This document shows positions 35,997 to 45,080 of a stretch of DNA of 64,000 nucleotides, piece by piece. The notes beneath the pieces are model-generated. The model saw only the letters and a list, made by a program, of their open reading frames with translations, ran no database searches and was not told the origin of the DNA. A program made the translations under genes and the position numbers. The stretch is from Aerococcus viridans (lineage in GTDB: Bacteria > Bacillota > Bacilli > Lactobacillales > Aerococcaceae). Every line of letters starts with the position of its first letter. Position 1 is the first letter of the stretch. Where the stretch lies: contig NZ_PNHQ01000002.1 in NCBI RefSeq assembly GCF_002871935.1, forward strand, positions 84,172 to 148,171, given 5' to 3'.

Positions 35997-37818
35997 TACA
36001 GAAATTGAAAAACGAGAAATTCCAACGAAGGAAATTTTAAGCAATCTATGGCAATATATCAGACCTTATAAGGGTCAGTTTATATTAGCAATGCTTGCCA
36101 CTATTTGGATGAATATTGCTGGTGTTTTAGAGCCTTTTGTACTAGGTTTAGCTATTACTGAATTAACCAGTAATGTCGTAGATATTATGAACCAAGTACC
36201 GGGTGCAAGTATTAATTTCCAATATGTTGGTTATATTGCCCTACTATATTTTATCCGTGGCTGTTTCTTTTGGTCCGGTCAATATTTAGGTCAATATTGG
36301 CTAACAAACGTGGTACAAAATGCTATTTACGACTTACGTAATGATGTTGCTAAGAAAGCGAATCAAATGCCTGTTTCCTATTTTGATAGCCATCCTACCG
36401 GGGACATTTTGTCTCGAATGACTAACGATATTGATTCAATTACTAACGCATTACAACAATCATTTATTCAATTTGTAAATGCTATCTTGGGGATTTCATT
36501 TGCAGTTGTTTCGATGTTTTTAATCCAATGGCATTTGGCGTTAATTATTCTAACTACTATTCCATTGTCATACCTTTTCGCTAAACTAATTATTAATCAA
36601 TCCCAATCAGCCTTCCAGAACCAAGCAAATGCCTTGGGTAACTTATTTGGCTATACACAAGAACAGTTATCTGGATTCACAGAAATTAAGGTTTACAGTC
36701 GTCAAGCAGAATCTGTGGAAGAGTTTAAACATCGTAATCAACAATTACGTGACTATGGTTTTAAAGCCAGCTTCCTATCATCTCTTATGATGCCACTCTT
36801 AAATACTGTAAGTAATTTAGGTTACGTCGCGACAGCCCTGGCTGGTGGTTTATATACACTTGCTGGTAAGTTGACAGTAGGTAATTTACAAGCCTTAGTG
36901 CAATATGTAATACAAATTACCCAACCTATCCAAATGCTTACTCAGCTAAGTGGGGTCTTACAATCCGCATTAGCTGCTGCTCATCGTGTTTTTAACTTCT
37001 TAGCAGAAGAAAATGAGGTCCAAGAAGAAGTTACCGGTCATCTACCAGCAAAAGTTAAGGGTGCTGTAGAATTTGATCACGTACGCTTTGGTTACGATCC
37101 AGAAAAACCATTAATGAATGATATTTCTTTCAAGGTTGAACCTGGTCAAACAGTAGCTATTGTTGGACCAACCGGTGCTGGTAAAACCACTTTAATCAAT
37201 TTATTGATGCGGTTCTATGACGTAGATGCTGGCGCTATTAAAATTGATGGTGTACCAACTAAATCCATGACAAGAAGTGAATTACGTAATCACTTTGGTA
37301 TGGTACTACAAGATGCTTGGTTATATACAGATACTGTTTTAGAAAATATCCGTTTTGGTAAACTTGATTCGAATGATTATGAAGTACAAGAAGCAGCAGA
37401 AATTGCGAACGTTGATCATTTTATCAATACTTTACCGGGTGGTTATGAAATGGAAATTAATGAAGAAGCAAACAATATTTCCTTAGGTCAAAAACAGTTG
37501 ATGACAATTGCCCGAGCTGTCATTGCCGACCCAGATATTCTAATTCTAGATGAAGCTACCTCATCGGTAGACACGCGTCTAGAAAAATTGATTCAAGAAG
37601 CGATGAATAAAATAATGGAAGGTAGAACGAGTTTTGTTATTGCACATCGTTTGTCTACTATTCGTGACGCTGACTTAATTCTTGTAATGCAACAAGGGAA
37701 TATTACTGAGCATGGTACCCATGATGAATTAATGGCTGCAGGTGGCTTCTATGCCGACTTATATAATAGTCAATTCTCTGAAGAAACACCTATGGATGTT
37801 TCTATGGGTTATTCTTAA
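35989..37818 (+). CDS. Heterodimeric multidrug ABC exporter subunit with catalytic Walker B (LmrD/BmrD/YfiC-like)
   Basis: A 609-residue half-transporter with the same architecture as its upstream partner. Walker A GPTGAGKT, Walker B LILDEATSSVD with the catalytic Glu, and the switch His (IAHRLST) are normal. The signature is ISLGQ (497-501) rather than LSGGQ, as in the known asymmetric exporters. The start is GTG at 35989, overlapping the partner's stop, with GAGGAGG upstream. Together they should form one exporter for lipids, drugs or peptides; the cargo is unknown. Confidence 0.9.
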   Translation: MANTEIEKREIPTKEILSNLWQYIRPYKGQFILAMLATIWMNIAGVLEPFVLGLAITELTSNVVDIMNQVPGASINFQYVGYIALLYFIRGCFFWSGQYLGQYWLTNVVQNAIYDLRNDVAKKANQMPVSYFDSHPTGDILSRMTNDIDSITNALQQSFIQFVNAILGISFAVVSMFLIQWHLALIILTTIPLSYLFAKLIINQSQSAFQNQANALGNLFGYTQEQLSGFTEIKVYSRQAESVEEFKHRNQQLRDYGFKASFLSSLMMPLLNTVSNLGYVATALAGGLYTLAGKLTVGNLQALVQYVIQITQPIQMLTQLSGVLQSALAAAHRVFNFLAEENEVQEEVTGHLPAKVKGAVEFDHVRFGYDPEKPLMNDISFKVEPGQTVAIVGPTGAGKTTLINLLMRFYDVDAGAIKIDGVPTKSMTRSELRNHFGMVLQDAWLYTDTVLENIRFGKLDSNDYEVQEAAEIANVDHFINTLPGGYEMEINEEANNISLGQKQLMTIARAVIADPDILILDEATSSVDTRLEKLIQEAMNKIMEGRTSFVIAHRLSTIRDADLILVMQQGNITEHGTHDELMAAGGFYADLYNSQFSEETPMDVSMGYS

Positions 37819-37845
37819 TGCTTTATGAATAAAATTTATAATATC

Positions 37846-37890
37846 AAAAGGACGATGACCAAAGCGAGTCATCGTCCTTTTATTTTTTAT
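37846..37890. terminator. Bidirectional terminator after the ABC exporter pair
   Basis: Perfect 14-bp stem AAAAGGACGATGAC/GTCATCGTCCTTTT with an eight-base loop and then ATTTTTTATT. It also lies at the end of the convergent permease gene. Confidence 0.9.
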
Positions 37891-37904
37891 TATTGGTCTT
37901 TCTT

Positions 37905-39059
37905 TTAATGAATATTATTCGTTTTTGTAGTTACTTTAATATTATCTTGTTCTAAGTTGTAATTAATTGTGGCAGATGCAAGTTTATAGCATAAGGCAAA
38001 AATGGGTACGGAAAGTAGCATACCCGCTAATCCAAAGAATGCACCTGAAACTGTTACTGAGAATAATACCCAAATACCAGGTAATCCTACTGATCCTCCT
38101 ACAACACGTGGATAAATAATATTTCCTTCAACTTGTTGTACAACGATAATGAAAACCACAAACCAAATAGCTTGTACAACATCCACAACCGCAATCAAGA
38201 AAAAGCCGACTATCCCTCCCATAATAGCACCATAGATAGGGATTAAAGCCATCGCTCCCGTTAACACAGAAATCGATAAAGCAAATGGAAAACGGAAGAT
38301 AGTCATACCAATGAATACTAGTCCTAATAAAATACCTGCTTCCACCACTTGTCCAGAAACGTATTGACTAAAGGTCTCATTAGCTTCAGATACAAGGTTT
38401 ACAGTAAAGTTTCCCCAGTTTTTAGGCATGGTACCATAAATGATCATTTTAAATTGTCTAGCCAATGTCTCTTTCTTAAAAAGGATGGAGGTTCCAAAAA
38501 TAATCGCTACGAAAGTATTAAATACCCCACTTACCAAATTACCAACCATGCTAATAGTAGTGTCCAAAATACCGGAAGTAAAAGTTTGAACCATAGAGAA
38601 TAACTGGTCACGTAACTGATCTGTATTCACATTTAATTGGTTCACAGTCTCAAGTATCTGTGGATTATCTACAATATATTGGTTAATAGCTAAATATAAT
38701 TTGTTAATTTCTGAAGGTACTTGGCTGATGAAAGACCCTAATGTGTCCTGCAAATCTGGTAAAACTAAAAAGATAATGAAAACAATAATACCTATAATAA
38801 TCACATAGCCGAATAATATACCAACAATTCTATACCAGGTATAATATTTCCCAACCCACTTGGTCATGTATTTCTCAAAAAATTTCAAAGGTAAATTGAG
38901 GATAAAAGCCAAAGCAGCACCTAATAAGAATGGCAAAGTCACTGAAATAACAGAATCTATCATTCCTTTAATGATATTAAAATTATTCATTGTCCAATAG
39001 CCAACTATGACTACAAACATTAAGCTGACGATTCTTCGCCAGGTAAACTTTTTCTTCAC
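37905..39059 (-). CDS. AI-2E family transporter (YdiK/PerM-like permease)
   Basis: A 384-residue membrane protein with about eight helices and a central soluble region (residues ~105-160) rich in LPDLQDTLGSFISQVPSEINKL. The family pattern is clear in the second half: GQVVEAGILLGLVFIGM, PFALSISVLTGAMALIPIYGA, EGNIIYPRVVGGSVGLPGIWV. Members have been linked to autoinducer-2 export, Na/H exchange and other tasks, so a firm function cannot be given. The start is GTG at 39059. It follows coaA by 14 bases and is probably co-transcribed. Confidence 0.88.
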   Translation of the reverse strand: MKKKFTWRRIVSLMFVVIVGYWTMNNFNIIKGMIDSVISVTLPFLLGAALAFILNLPLKFFEKYMTKWVGKYYTWYRIVGILFGYVIIIGIIVFIIFLVLPDLQDTLGSFISQVPSEINKLYLAINQYIVDNPQILETVNQLNVNTDQLRDQLFSMVQTFTSGILDTTISMVGNLVSGVFNTFVAIIFGTSILFKKETLARQFKMIIYGTMPKNWGNFTVNLVSEANETFSQYVSGQVVEAGILLGLVFIGMTIFRFPFALSISVLTGAMALIPIYGAIMGGIVGFFLIAVVDVVQAIWFVVFIIVVQQVEGNIIYPRVVGGSVGLPGIWVLFSVTVSGAFFGLAGMLLSVPIFALCYKLASATINYNLEQDNIKVTTKTNNIH

Positions 39060-39073
39060 TATTTGCCTGCTTT

Positions 39074-40009
39074 CTAATATTTCTTAATCCATAATTCATT
39101 AATATAATGGTTTTTTTCCTTATGAATAACGATATTCGCTCGATTACGAGTTGGTAAAATATATTCTTTCAAGTTAATCAAGTTAATATTATGCCATGTG
39201 TATTCAGCCCTTGCCATAGCTTTTTCAGATGGTACCTGAGTAAATTGATAATAAAAATCATTTGGTGAGTCTTTTGCTTGGTCTAACAATAAATTAAACC
39301 GTTGATAGAACCATTCTTCAATTTGCTCTTCTTCAGCATCTACATATACGGACAAATCCCAAAAATCACTCATATAAACAGTATTGTTCTCAGTAGTTTG
39401 GAGAACGTTAATGCCTTCAACAATTAAAATTTGTGGATCTTGTAAAACATTCACTTCATCTTTGACAATGTCATATATAGAATGTGAATACTTAGGATAT
39501 GATATTTTTTTCTTGTTGCTTTTAACATCCGTTAGAAATGTTTCTAAAGCGTCCATATCATATGATTCTGGAAATCCTTTTCGATCCATTAAACCTTTTT
39601 CTTCAAGTACAGCATTTGGATATAAAAATCCGTCTGTGGTTATTAATTCTACGTTCAAATCCGGATAGGCTTGAGCTAGAAATAACTTTAGCAAACGTGC
39701 AGTTGTGCTTTTTCCAACCGCAACGCCCCCTGCTATACCAATGATAAATGGCGGAATTTCACCAGTAATACCAAAGAAATTAGACCGTTTTCTTTCTAAG
39801 TTTTTATAATTTTCTCGATAAATAGAAATCAATTGTGTCAAGGGTTTATAAACCTCGTTAGCATCCTTTAAAGATAGAGAATCATTTAGAGATGTTAAAC
39901 GATCCAATTGTTCGTTAGTCAACTTAATTTCAAACTCTTCATCTAGCTCTTTTAAATATTGATTCCATTCCATTCTTTCTATAATATAATAGTCTCTATT
40001 TACTTGCAT
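39074..40009 (-). CDS. coaA: Pantothenate kinase (type I)
   Basis: The 311-residue kinase makes phosphopantothenate, the first step of coenzyme A synthesis. The P-loop is GIAGGVAVGKSTTAR near residue 91, followed by LITTDGFLYPN and the family blocks RKGFPESYD, YSHSIYDIV and LIVEGINVLQ. C-terminal RNRANIVIHKEKNH fits. The ATG follows TTTGGAGT. Confidence 0.95.
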   Translation of the reverse strand: MQVNRDYYIIERMEWNQYLKELDEEFEIKLTNEQLDRLTSLNDSLSLKDANEVYKPLTQLISIYRENYKNLERKRSNFFGITGEIPPFIIGIAGGVAVGKSTTARLLKLFLAQAYPDLNVELITTDGFLYPNAVLEEKGLMDRKGFPESYDMDALETFLTDVKSNKKKISYPKYSHSIYDIVKDEVNVLQDPQILIVEGINVLQTTENNTVYMSDFWDLSVYVDAEEEQIEEWFYQRFNLLLDQAKDSPNDFYYQFTQVPSEKAMARAEYTWHNINLINLKEYILPTRNRANIVIHKEKNHYINELWIKKY

Positions 40010-40029
40010 TGTTACTCCAAACTAGCTGG

Positions 40030-40791
40030 TTATTTAACCTGCCATGTAATTTCTGTTAAGCAATGGGCATTATCTTCACTATCGATTACATGTTGCGTAA
40101 CAAATGTATCGCCTGTATTAAGTGAATCCGATAGTGCCGATAAATCTGAGTGCACTTTTCCTTCTTGATGTAGATACATCTCTTTTTCATAGGCAACTGT
40201 ATAATTAATCGGAGTATATTTTTCAAACCAGTCCATCCCTAATGAATTCGTAATCCAACGTAAATAAATTGTATTATTTACATGGTTATTCATATCTATA
40301 TCCAAAAATTTTACTTCAAAGCGATTAACCTTAGAGTCAACTTTAACTTGTTTGTTTAGCCGTTTCCGCCGACTGGCCTTTACTTCTTTTTCAACCTGAT
40401 ACCATTCTGCAACTATTTCTGGGATACGGACAATAGACCGGTGATTTAGATCAATTAGGGCAAAAGTTGTCTCTGCTTGCGCTAACACTAAGCCGTCTTT
40501 TGACTTTAGGGCATAATGCCTTTTACTAAAAAATTTGTTGTAGGTAGTAGCTTCAGTTTCTACAATGATCTCTTCGTTGTAACGTGGTAAACGATTGATG
40601 TCTATTTGATTTTGCGTAATAATCCAAGCCCACCCCTGTTCACGAAAACCTTCTTTCGCTTCAGGAATGGTTTCTTCTTGATTATTAGATGCAATCAACA
40701 TAATATCCAAGATAGCAGGAAGTGTCATTTCTCCTAAAGCATTACAATGGTAATGACGTACTTTAATTAACTCTTGATATACTAAACCCAT
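40030..40791 (-). CDS. Acyl-ACP thioesterase
   Basis: The 253-residue protein has two hotdog-fold halves of the FatA/FatB-like bacterial family. The first half contains GWAWIITQNQIDINRLPRY and the second VKFLDIDMNNHVNNTIYLRW, with the Asp/Asn/His catalytic cluster. It frees fatty acids from acyl carrier protein. The ATG follows AAGGAGG. It is 20 bases upstream of coaA on the same strand, so the three genes thioesterase-coaA-permease may form one unit. Confidence 0.9.
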   Translation of the reverse strand: MGLVYQELIKVRHYHCNALGEMTLPAILDIMLIASNNQEETIPEAKEGFREQGWAWIITQNQIDINRLPRYNEEIIVETEATTYNKFFSKRHYALKSKDGLVLAQAETTFALIDLNHRSIVRIPEIVAEWYQVEKEVKASRRKRLNKQVKVDSKVNRFEVKFLDIDMNNHVNNTIYLRWITNSLGMDWFEKYTPINYTVAYEKEMYLHQEGKVHSDLSALSDSLNTGDTFVTQHVIDSEDNAHCLTEITWQVK

Positions 40792-40922
40792 TCTTTTACC
40801 TCCTTGATAATTTCAAACCGTATCATTCGATATACTATCCTCCAATAACATAACTCTTATTATACGTATATTTCACATTTTAAGCTAGCATAAAAACATT
40901 AATCTGGACCTATGTAGTAACG

Positions 40923-40957
40923 TAAAAAGGGCTAGAAACTTATCGTTCTAACCCTTT
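40923..40957 (-). terminator. Terminator of the fetA-fetB-like operon
   Basis: On the minus strand AAAGGGTTAGAAC pairs with GTTTCTAGCCCTTT, followed by a short T-run. It lies ten bases after the permease stop. Confidence 0.75.
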
Positions 40958-40965
40958 CCATCTTT

Positions 40966-41736
40966 CTATGATGGGATTTGTAATTGACCATATTCACTAT
41001 AAAAATGAGGATAGGCTAGGTAAACTGCAATCATAGAAGTAATAGCTGAAGTAGCAACCATCATAAAATAGATTAGAATTTGATACATGATTGCACTTAG
41101 TGGTACAGCACCAGCTAACATCATCCCAGTCATCATACCTGGTAATAAAACTAATCCTACGGTTCTGGCAGTATCAATAGTTGGTTGCATAGCAGCCTTG
41201 ATTGCTTCTCTTAAAATGCTAGTAGATGCCAATTTAATAGATGCACCTAGTGCTAATTGTTCGTTTACTTCTTGCTGAGATTTTGAAAACTCATTATTTA
41301 AATTACGAAAAGCCAAACCAATTACAGACATAGCATTACCAACTAACATTCCTGTTATCGGAATAATTTGTGCTGGTACAAACTGTATAGATCCTGAAAT
41401 TACCAAGACAAGAATAGAAGTTACCACCCCACCAATAATTGCTATTAATGATATTTTAAAAGCATTTGGTATCTTATTTGCGCGTTTACCGGAATTATAA
41501 GCTGCATTTACAATCATAAAAATCATAATCAGTGCTGTTACTATGAATGAATGAATTTGGAATATATAAGTAAGGACGTATCCAATGATGACAAGTTGAA
41601 CAACCATACGCAACATTGCCCAAAGAATATCCTTTTCTAATCCAAGTTTTTCTTTATATGAAATGAATACAGCAATTACAACTAAAATAAATGAAAAAGC
41701 TAGGGTCGTTGGTGTTATTGTTAAGGCATTAGTCAT
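40966..41736 (-). CDS. FetB/YbbM-like ABC permease (putative iron exporter subunit)
   Basis: A 256-residue integral membrane protein of the UPF0014 family with about seven helices. Family blocks are MVVQLVIIGYVLTYIF, IPITGMLVGNAMSV, the cytoplasmic loop ALGASIKLASTSILREAIKAAMQPTID, and VGLVLLPGMMTGMMLAGA. In E. coli FetAB exports iron under oxidative stress. The ATG at 41736 overlaps the ATPase stop by eight bases and has GAGGAG upstream; a longer frame to 41808 lies within the ATPase gene. Confidence 0.87.
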   Translation of the reverse strand: MTNALTITPTTLAFSFILVVIAVFISYKEKLGLEKDILWAMLRMVVQLVIIGYVLTYIFQIHSFIVTALIMIFMIVNAAYNSGKRANKIPNAFKISLIAIIGGVVTSILVLVISGSIQFVPAQIIPITGMLVGNAMSVIGLAFRNLNNEFSKSQQEVNEQLALGASIKLASTSILREAIKAAMQPTIDTARTVGLVLLPGMMTGMMLAGAVPLSAIMYQILIYFMMVATSAITSMIAVYLAYPHFYSEYGQLQIPS

Positions 41737-42394
41737 TTCTACTACACTCCTCAATTGATATTTGCTGTTGGGAAATATGCACAATCCGGTTTGGACTAAT
41801 AGAGCCATCTTCGATATGACTCACCCAAATAACCGTTATTTTATGCTCTGCTTTGTAATCCATTAAGATTTTCCATACCAACGCTCTATTATCTTCATCT
41901 AGGGATGAAGTGATTTCATCTAATAAAAGTACTTTTGGCGGAAAAATAAGATGTCTAATTAGCCCAACTCGCTGTTTTTCACCGCCTGAAATCTTGTGGA
42001 TAGACTTATCTAAACCAATATGGGCCAATCCAAAGTCTTTCATATAATTTAAAACTAATTCTTCATCAAAATCTTGCTCGCGCGCTTTAAAAACTAGTTC
42101 AAAGTTATCGCGGATTGTTTCTCCAAATAAATGCGGGTTTTGAGCCACATAAGATATATTTTGTCGATATTCTTGATAAGATACTTTTGTCAGCGGTTGG
42201 TTTAAATAAGTGATATCCCCAGAACTACTAGGAATTAAAGCTGCAATTAATCGTAACAAAGTACTTTTACCGCTACCTGAAGCGCCTTCTATCCGTATCA
42301 TTTCTTCTGGATAAATTGTAAAAGACATATCTTTTAATAAATAATCTTCTCCTGGTTTAAAGGTTACTTGATTGAAAGTTACTATTCCTTCCAT
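41729..42394 (-). CDS. FetA/YbbL-like ABC ATP-binding protein
   Basis: A 221-residue ATPase with Walker A GASGSGKSTLL, Q-loop VAQNPHLFG, signature ISGGEKQRVGL, Walker B VLLLDEITSSLDE and switch VIWVSH. It pairs with the permease immediately downstream, with overlapping ends. I chose the ATG at 42394, nine bases after GGAAGG. A closer ATG at 42403 directly touches that site and would be poorly placed. Confidence 0.9.
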   Translation of the reverse strand: MEGIVTFNQVTFKPGEDYLLKDMSFTIYPEEMIRIEGASGSGKSTLLRLIAALIPSSSGDITYLNQPLTKVSYQEYRQNISYVAQNPHLFGETIRDNFELVFKAREQDFDEELVLNYMKDFGLAHIGLDKSIHKISGGEKQRVGLIRHLIFPPKVLLLDEITSSLDEDNRALVWKILMDYKAEHKITVIWVSHIEDGSISPNRIVHISQQQISIEECSRND

Positions 42395-42510
42395 ATGATT
42401 CATCCTTCCTTTACTTACATGAATATTCTATCATACACTATTGCATATTTGTGATAATTCTCTGTTTTTTGGAAACTAGAATTAGCTAACAAGTATGAAA
42501 TAAGAAAATA

Positions 42511-42538
42511 TTGCTTAATATAAACAATACGTTATAAT
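42511..42538 (+). promoter_or_regulatory. Promoter of the HesB-like gene
   Basis: TTGCTT (42511-42516), 16-base spacer, TATAAT (42533-42538), 37 bases before the start codon. Confidence 0.6.
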
Positions 42539-42575
42539 GAAACTAATAAGTTTTACAATTTATAGAGGTGACAGT

Positions 42576-42872
42576 ATGAAACTTACGATAACACCAGCAG
42601 CACAAACATATTTTAAAAACGACATGGGATTGTCCTCGGGTAGTGAAGTTGGATTTCATAGTCGTGTATATGGTAAAACAGCCGTTCACGAGGGGTTTTC
42701 AGTGGGCTTAACTGTTGAATCGCCTGAAGGTGCTTTATTAGCAGACGAAACCATTGACGGTATCCATTACTATATTACAGAGAATGATGAGTGGTTCTTC
42801 CATGGCTATGATTTCGAAGTTGATTTCTCCCCTGAAGAGGAGAACTTTATTTACCGGTTTATTGAACAATAG
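42576..42872 (+). CDS. HesB/YneR-family protein (IscA-like fold without Cys)
   Basis: A 98-residue protein resembling the YneR branch of the HesB/IscA fold. The N-terminus MKLTITPAAQTYFKNDMG and the GFHSRVYGKTAVHEGFSVGL stretch match that group. It contains no cysteine at all, so it cannot bind an iron-sulfur cluster in the IscA way; its role is unknown. The ATG at 42576 has AGAGGTGA eight bases upstream. A GTG- or ATG-led extension back to 42537 would start within the promoter. Confidence 0.75.
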   Translation: MKLTITPAAQTYFKNDMGLSSGSEVGFHSRVYGKTAVHEGFSVGLTVESPEGALLADETIDGIHYYITENDEWFFHGYDFEVDFSPEEENFIYRFIEQ

Positions 42873-42957
42873 TCTAAATTATTAATACAATATAAGTGGT
42901 TACCAACCACTGCGTAACTTTTGGTATCATATTAAGTAAAAAAAGGAGTGAAGCTAT

Positions 42958-43281
42958 ATGAATCCAATTAAGAATTTATTTCTAGCAGCAATCGGTGGCA
43001 CTAGACTATCCTATGAAAAAGCGGATGAATTAATCAAAAGCTTAATTGAAAAAGGGCAAATTTCTGTGGCTGAGGGTAAATCATTAAGTGAAGATATTCA
43101 ACGAGTAGCCAAAGGGCACACAGAAAGTACTACCAGCTCAGATGCGCTGGATAAAACCTTGTCTGAACGTATTTTAGCATTACAAGGTCAAGTAGAAAAT
43201 TTAACCCAAGAAGTGCAAGCTCTAAAAGAAGCTAACCGAGAATCTACAGATGGTAATAGTTCTGAAAAAGAGGATCAGTAG
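42958..43281 (+). CDS. Small phasin-like coiled-coil protein
   Basis: A 107-residue protein with a hydrophobic N-terminal part (MNPIKNLFLAAIGG), an amphipathic KADELIKSLIEKGQIS segment, and a C-terminal heptad-like coiled coil (ERILALQGQVENLTQEVQAL), ending in an acidic tail. This pattern matches the phasin-like proteins encoded next to aarF/ubiB genes in many Firmicutes. The molecular role is not known. The ATG follows AAAAGGAGTG. A stem terminator and the AarF gene follow. Confidence 0.7.
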   Translation: MNPIKNLFLAAIGGTRLSYEKADELIKSLIEKGQISVAEGKSLSEDIQRVAKGHTESTTSSDALDKTLSERILALQGQVENLTQEVQALKEANRESTDGNSSEKEDQ

Positions 43282-43304
43282 TTTTAATACAATCGTTAAA
43301 ATTT

Positions 43305-43332
43305 GAGGCTGAGGCAATTTTGCCCCAGCCTC
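43305..43332. terminator. Hairpin related to the start of the 171-nt repeat
   Basis: GAGGCTGAGGCAA/TTGCCCCAGCCTC (one mismatch) is close to the first 29 bases of the repeats at 7547 and 20086, and the following acttgccataaata resembles their tctttgctatata. It may be a third, truncated copy that serves as a terminator. Confidence 0.6.
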
Positions 43333-43398
43333 ACTTGCCATAAATACAGATAAAAATAGAGTTATCAATAGATATTCGCTTGGATTGACGGTGATTAA

Positions 43399-44991
43399 AT
43401 GCAAACTGATAGTAAACGTTTTCGCGAGATTGTTTCCATTCTAGGGGCTTATGGATTTGGTGAGATACGGTATAGATTTAAAAAAAATGAGGAAAGTGAT
43501 CGACCTAAAGCCTTAAGACAAGCTTTTGAAGAATTAGGACCAAGTTTTATTAAAATTGGCCAAATTTTGTCTACTAGAAGCGACCTTTTACCTATAGAAT
43601 ATTTAATAGAATTAGAAAAATTACAAGAGGATACTTTACCTATCCCCTTTGATATCATTCAACAAGAATATTTTGAGTCAGTTGGTAGCGCAATTGAGTC
43701 TGACTTTGCTTCAATCAATGAACAACCTTTAGCATCAGCTTCTATCGCTCAAGTTCATCGGGCCCAACTTCATACTGGTGAGCAAGTAGTTGTCAAAGTT
43801 CAACGTCCTGAAATAGAAGACCAATTAATCCGTGATTTAAATATTTTTATTCGCGTCGTTGAGGCTATTCCTTCAATATTTATGGATATTATTATCAATC
43901 CTGTCGAAATATTGAAAGATATTAAAGTCCAGATTTTAGAAGAAATGGATTTTCTAAACGAGGCGCATAATATGTTGCTATTTGCAGAGAATCATAAACA
44001 ACGAACAACTATTATCAACCCCATTCCTTACTTGAACTTATCTACGCGAAAGATATTAGTTCAAGAATACGTTGAGGGCGTTTCAATTGGTCGTCATTTT
44101 GCTTTAAAGGAAGAAGGATATGATTTAAATGATTTAGCCAGTAAATTTGTCTTGTCCTACTTATATCAAGTTTTTGATGATGGTTTCTACCACGCTGATC
44201 CTCATGCTGGAAATATCTTGATTAGAGATGGAAAAATCGTATTTATCGATTTTGGTGCAATGGGAAGAATTTCTCCAGGTCAAAAGCAATTACTTATTCA
44301 AATCCTTACTTCTTTAGTTGAAAAAGATATCGACGGTCTAGTCAATGTGCTTTTACAAATCTGTAAAATAAACAAAACCGTAGACAAAGTGGTTCTCTAT
44401 CGTGATATAGAAAGTTTATTCAATAGGTATCTAACTACGGGAATGGAAGCCTTAGAAATCGATGATATATTCCAAGACTTGTTAAAATTTGGTCATAAAC
44501 ACGGGCTTACCTTTCCATCCGAATATATTCTATTAGAAAAGACAATAGCAATGGTACAAGGTGTTGCTCAGAGTTTAGATCCTCATTTAGATTTTATGGC
44601 AATTTTCCAGTCATTTTTCTTGTCTAGCAGCTCACTAGCATGGGAAAAGATATTAGATCCTAATGCGCTTGCTAGAGAAGTATTTAGGACCCTAAATTCG
44701 ACTAGACGGATGCCCAATAAAATAGAAAGTTTAATGGATAATATTAACAATGGTCGGTTGAATGTCCGGTTAACTTTTGAGAATATAGATGAGCGTATTC
44801 GTGATATCAATAGTATGATTAATAGGATTATTTTTGGCGTTATCTTATCTGCCTTAATTTTAGCTTCGACCTTAATCATTACTTCAGCACAAACTTACTA
44901 TGCTGAATTATTAGGTATTTTCTTTTTCATTATTACTGGTATGATTGGTCTTATATTACTCATCTCAATGTTAAGAGCTCGTCGGAAGTAA
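43399..44991 (+). CDS. AarF/UbiB (ABC1) family atypical kinase
   Basis: A 530-residue protein with the family's KxGQ motif (IKIGQILSTRSDLLP), the Ala-rich loop (PLASASIAQVHRAQL), the Lys of VVKVQRPEI, a catalytic loop FYHADPHAGNIL and the metal-binding FIDFGAMGRIS. Two membrane helices close the C-terminus (~470-525). Members regulate isoprenoid-quinone or lipid metabolism; this organism's quinone status cannot be inferred here. The ATG at 43399 has GACGGTGA upstream. The phasin-like gene precedes it. Confidence 0.9.
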   Translation: MQTDSKRFREIVSILGAYGFGEIRYRFKKNEESDRPKALRQAFEELGPSFIKIGQILSTRSDLLPIEYLIELEKLQEDTLPIPFDIIQQEYFESVGSAIESDFASINEQPLASASIAQVHRAQLHTGEQVVVKVQRPEIEDQLIRDLNIFIRVVEAIPSIFMDIIINPVEILKDIKVQILEEMDFLNEAHNMLLFAENHKQRTTIINPIPYLNLSTRKILVQEYVEGVSIGRHFALKEEGYDLNDLASKFVLSYLYQVFDDGFYHADPHAGNILIRDGKIVFIDFGAMGRISPGQKQLLIQILTSLVEKDIDGLVNVLLQICKINKTVDKVVLYRDIESLFNRYLTTGMEALEIDDIFQDLLKFGHKHGLTFPSEYILLEKTIAMVQGVAQSLDPHLDFMAIFQSFFLSSSSLAWEKILDPNALAREVFRTLNSTRRMPNKIESLMDNINNGRLNVRLTFENIDERIRDINSMINRIIFGVILSALILASTLIITSAQTYYAELLGIFFFIITGMIGLILLISMLRARRK

Positions 44992-45033
44992 CAATTAGTA
45001 TGTATAACTCACTACAAAAATATCAAAGACAGG

Positions 45034-45077
45034 ATAACAAGAAAGATCCGGATATGCTTCCGGATCTTTCTTGTTAT
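45034..45077. terminator. Long bidirectional terminator between aarF and degV genes
   Basis: A perfect 19-bp stem (ATAACAAGAAAGATCCGGA with its complement) and a six-base loop tatgct, followed by TTTTTT. It lies between two converging genes. Confidence 0.9.
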
Positions 45078-45080
45078 TTT

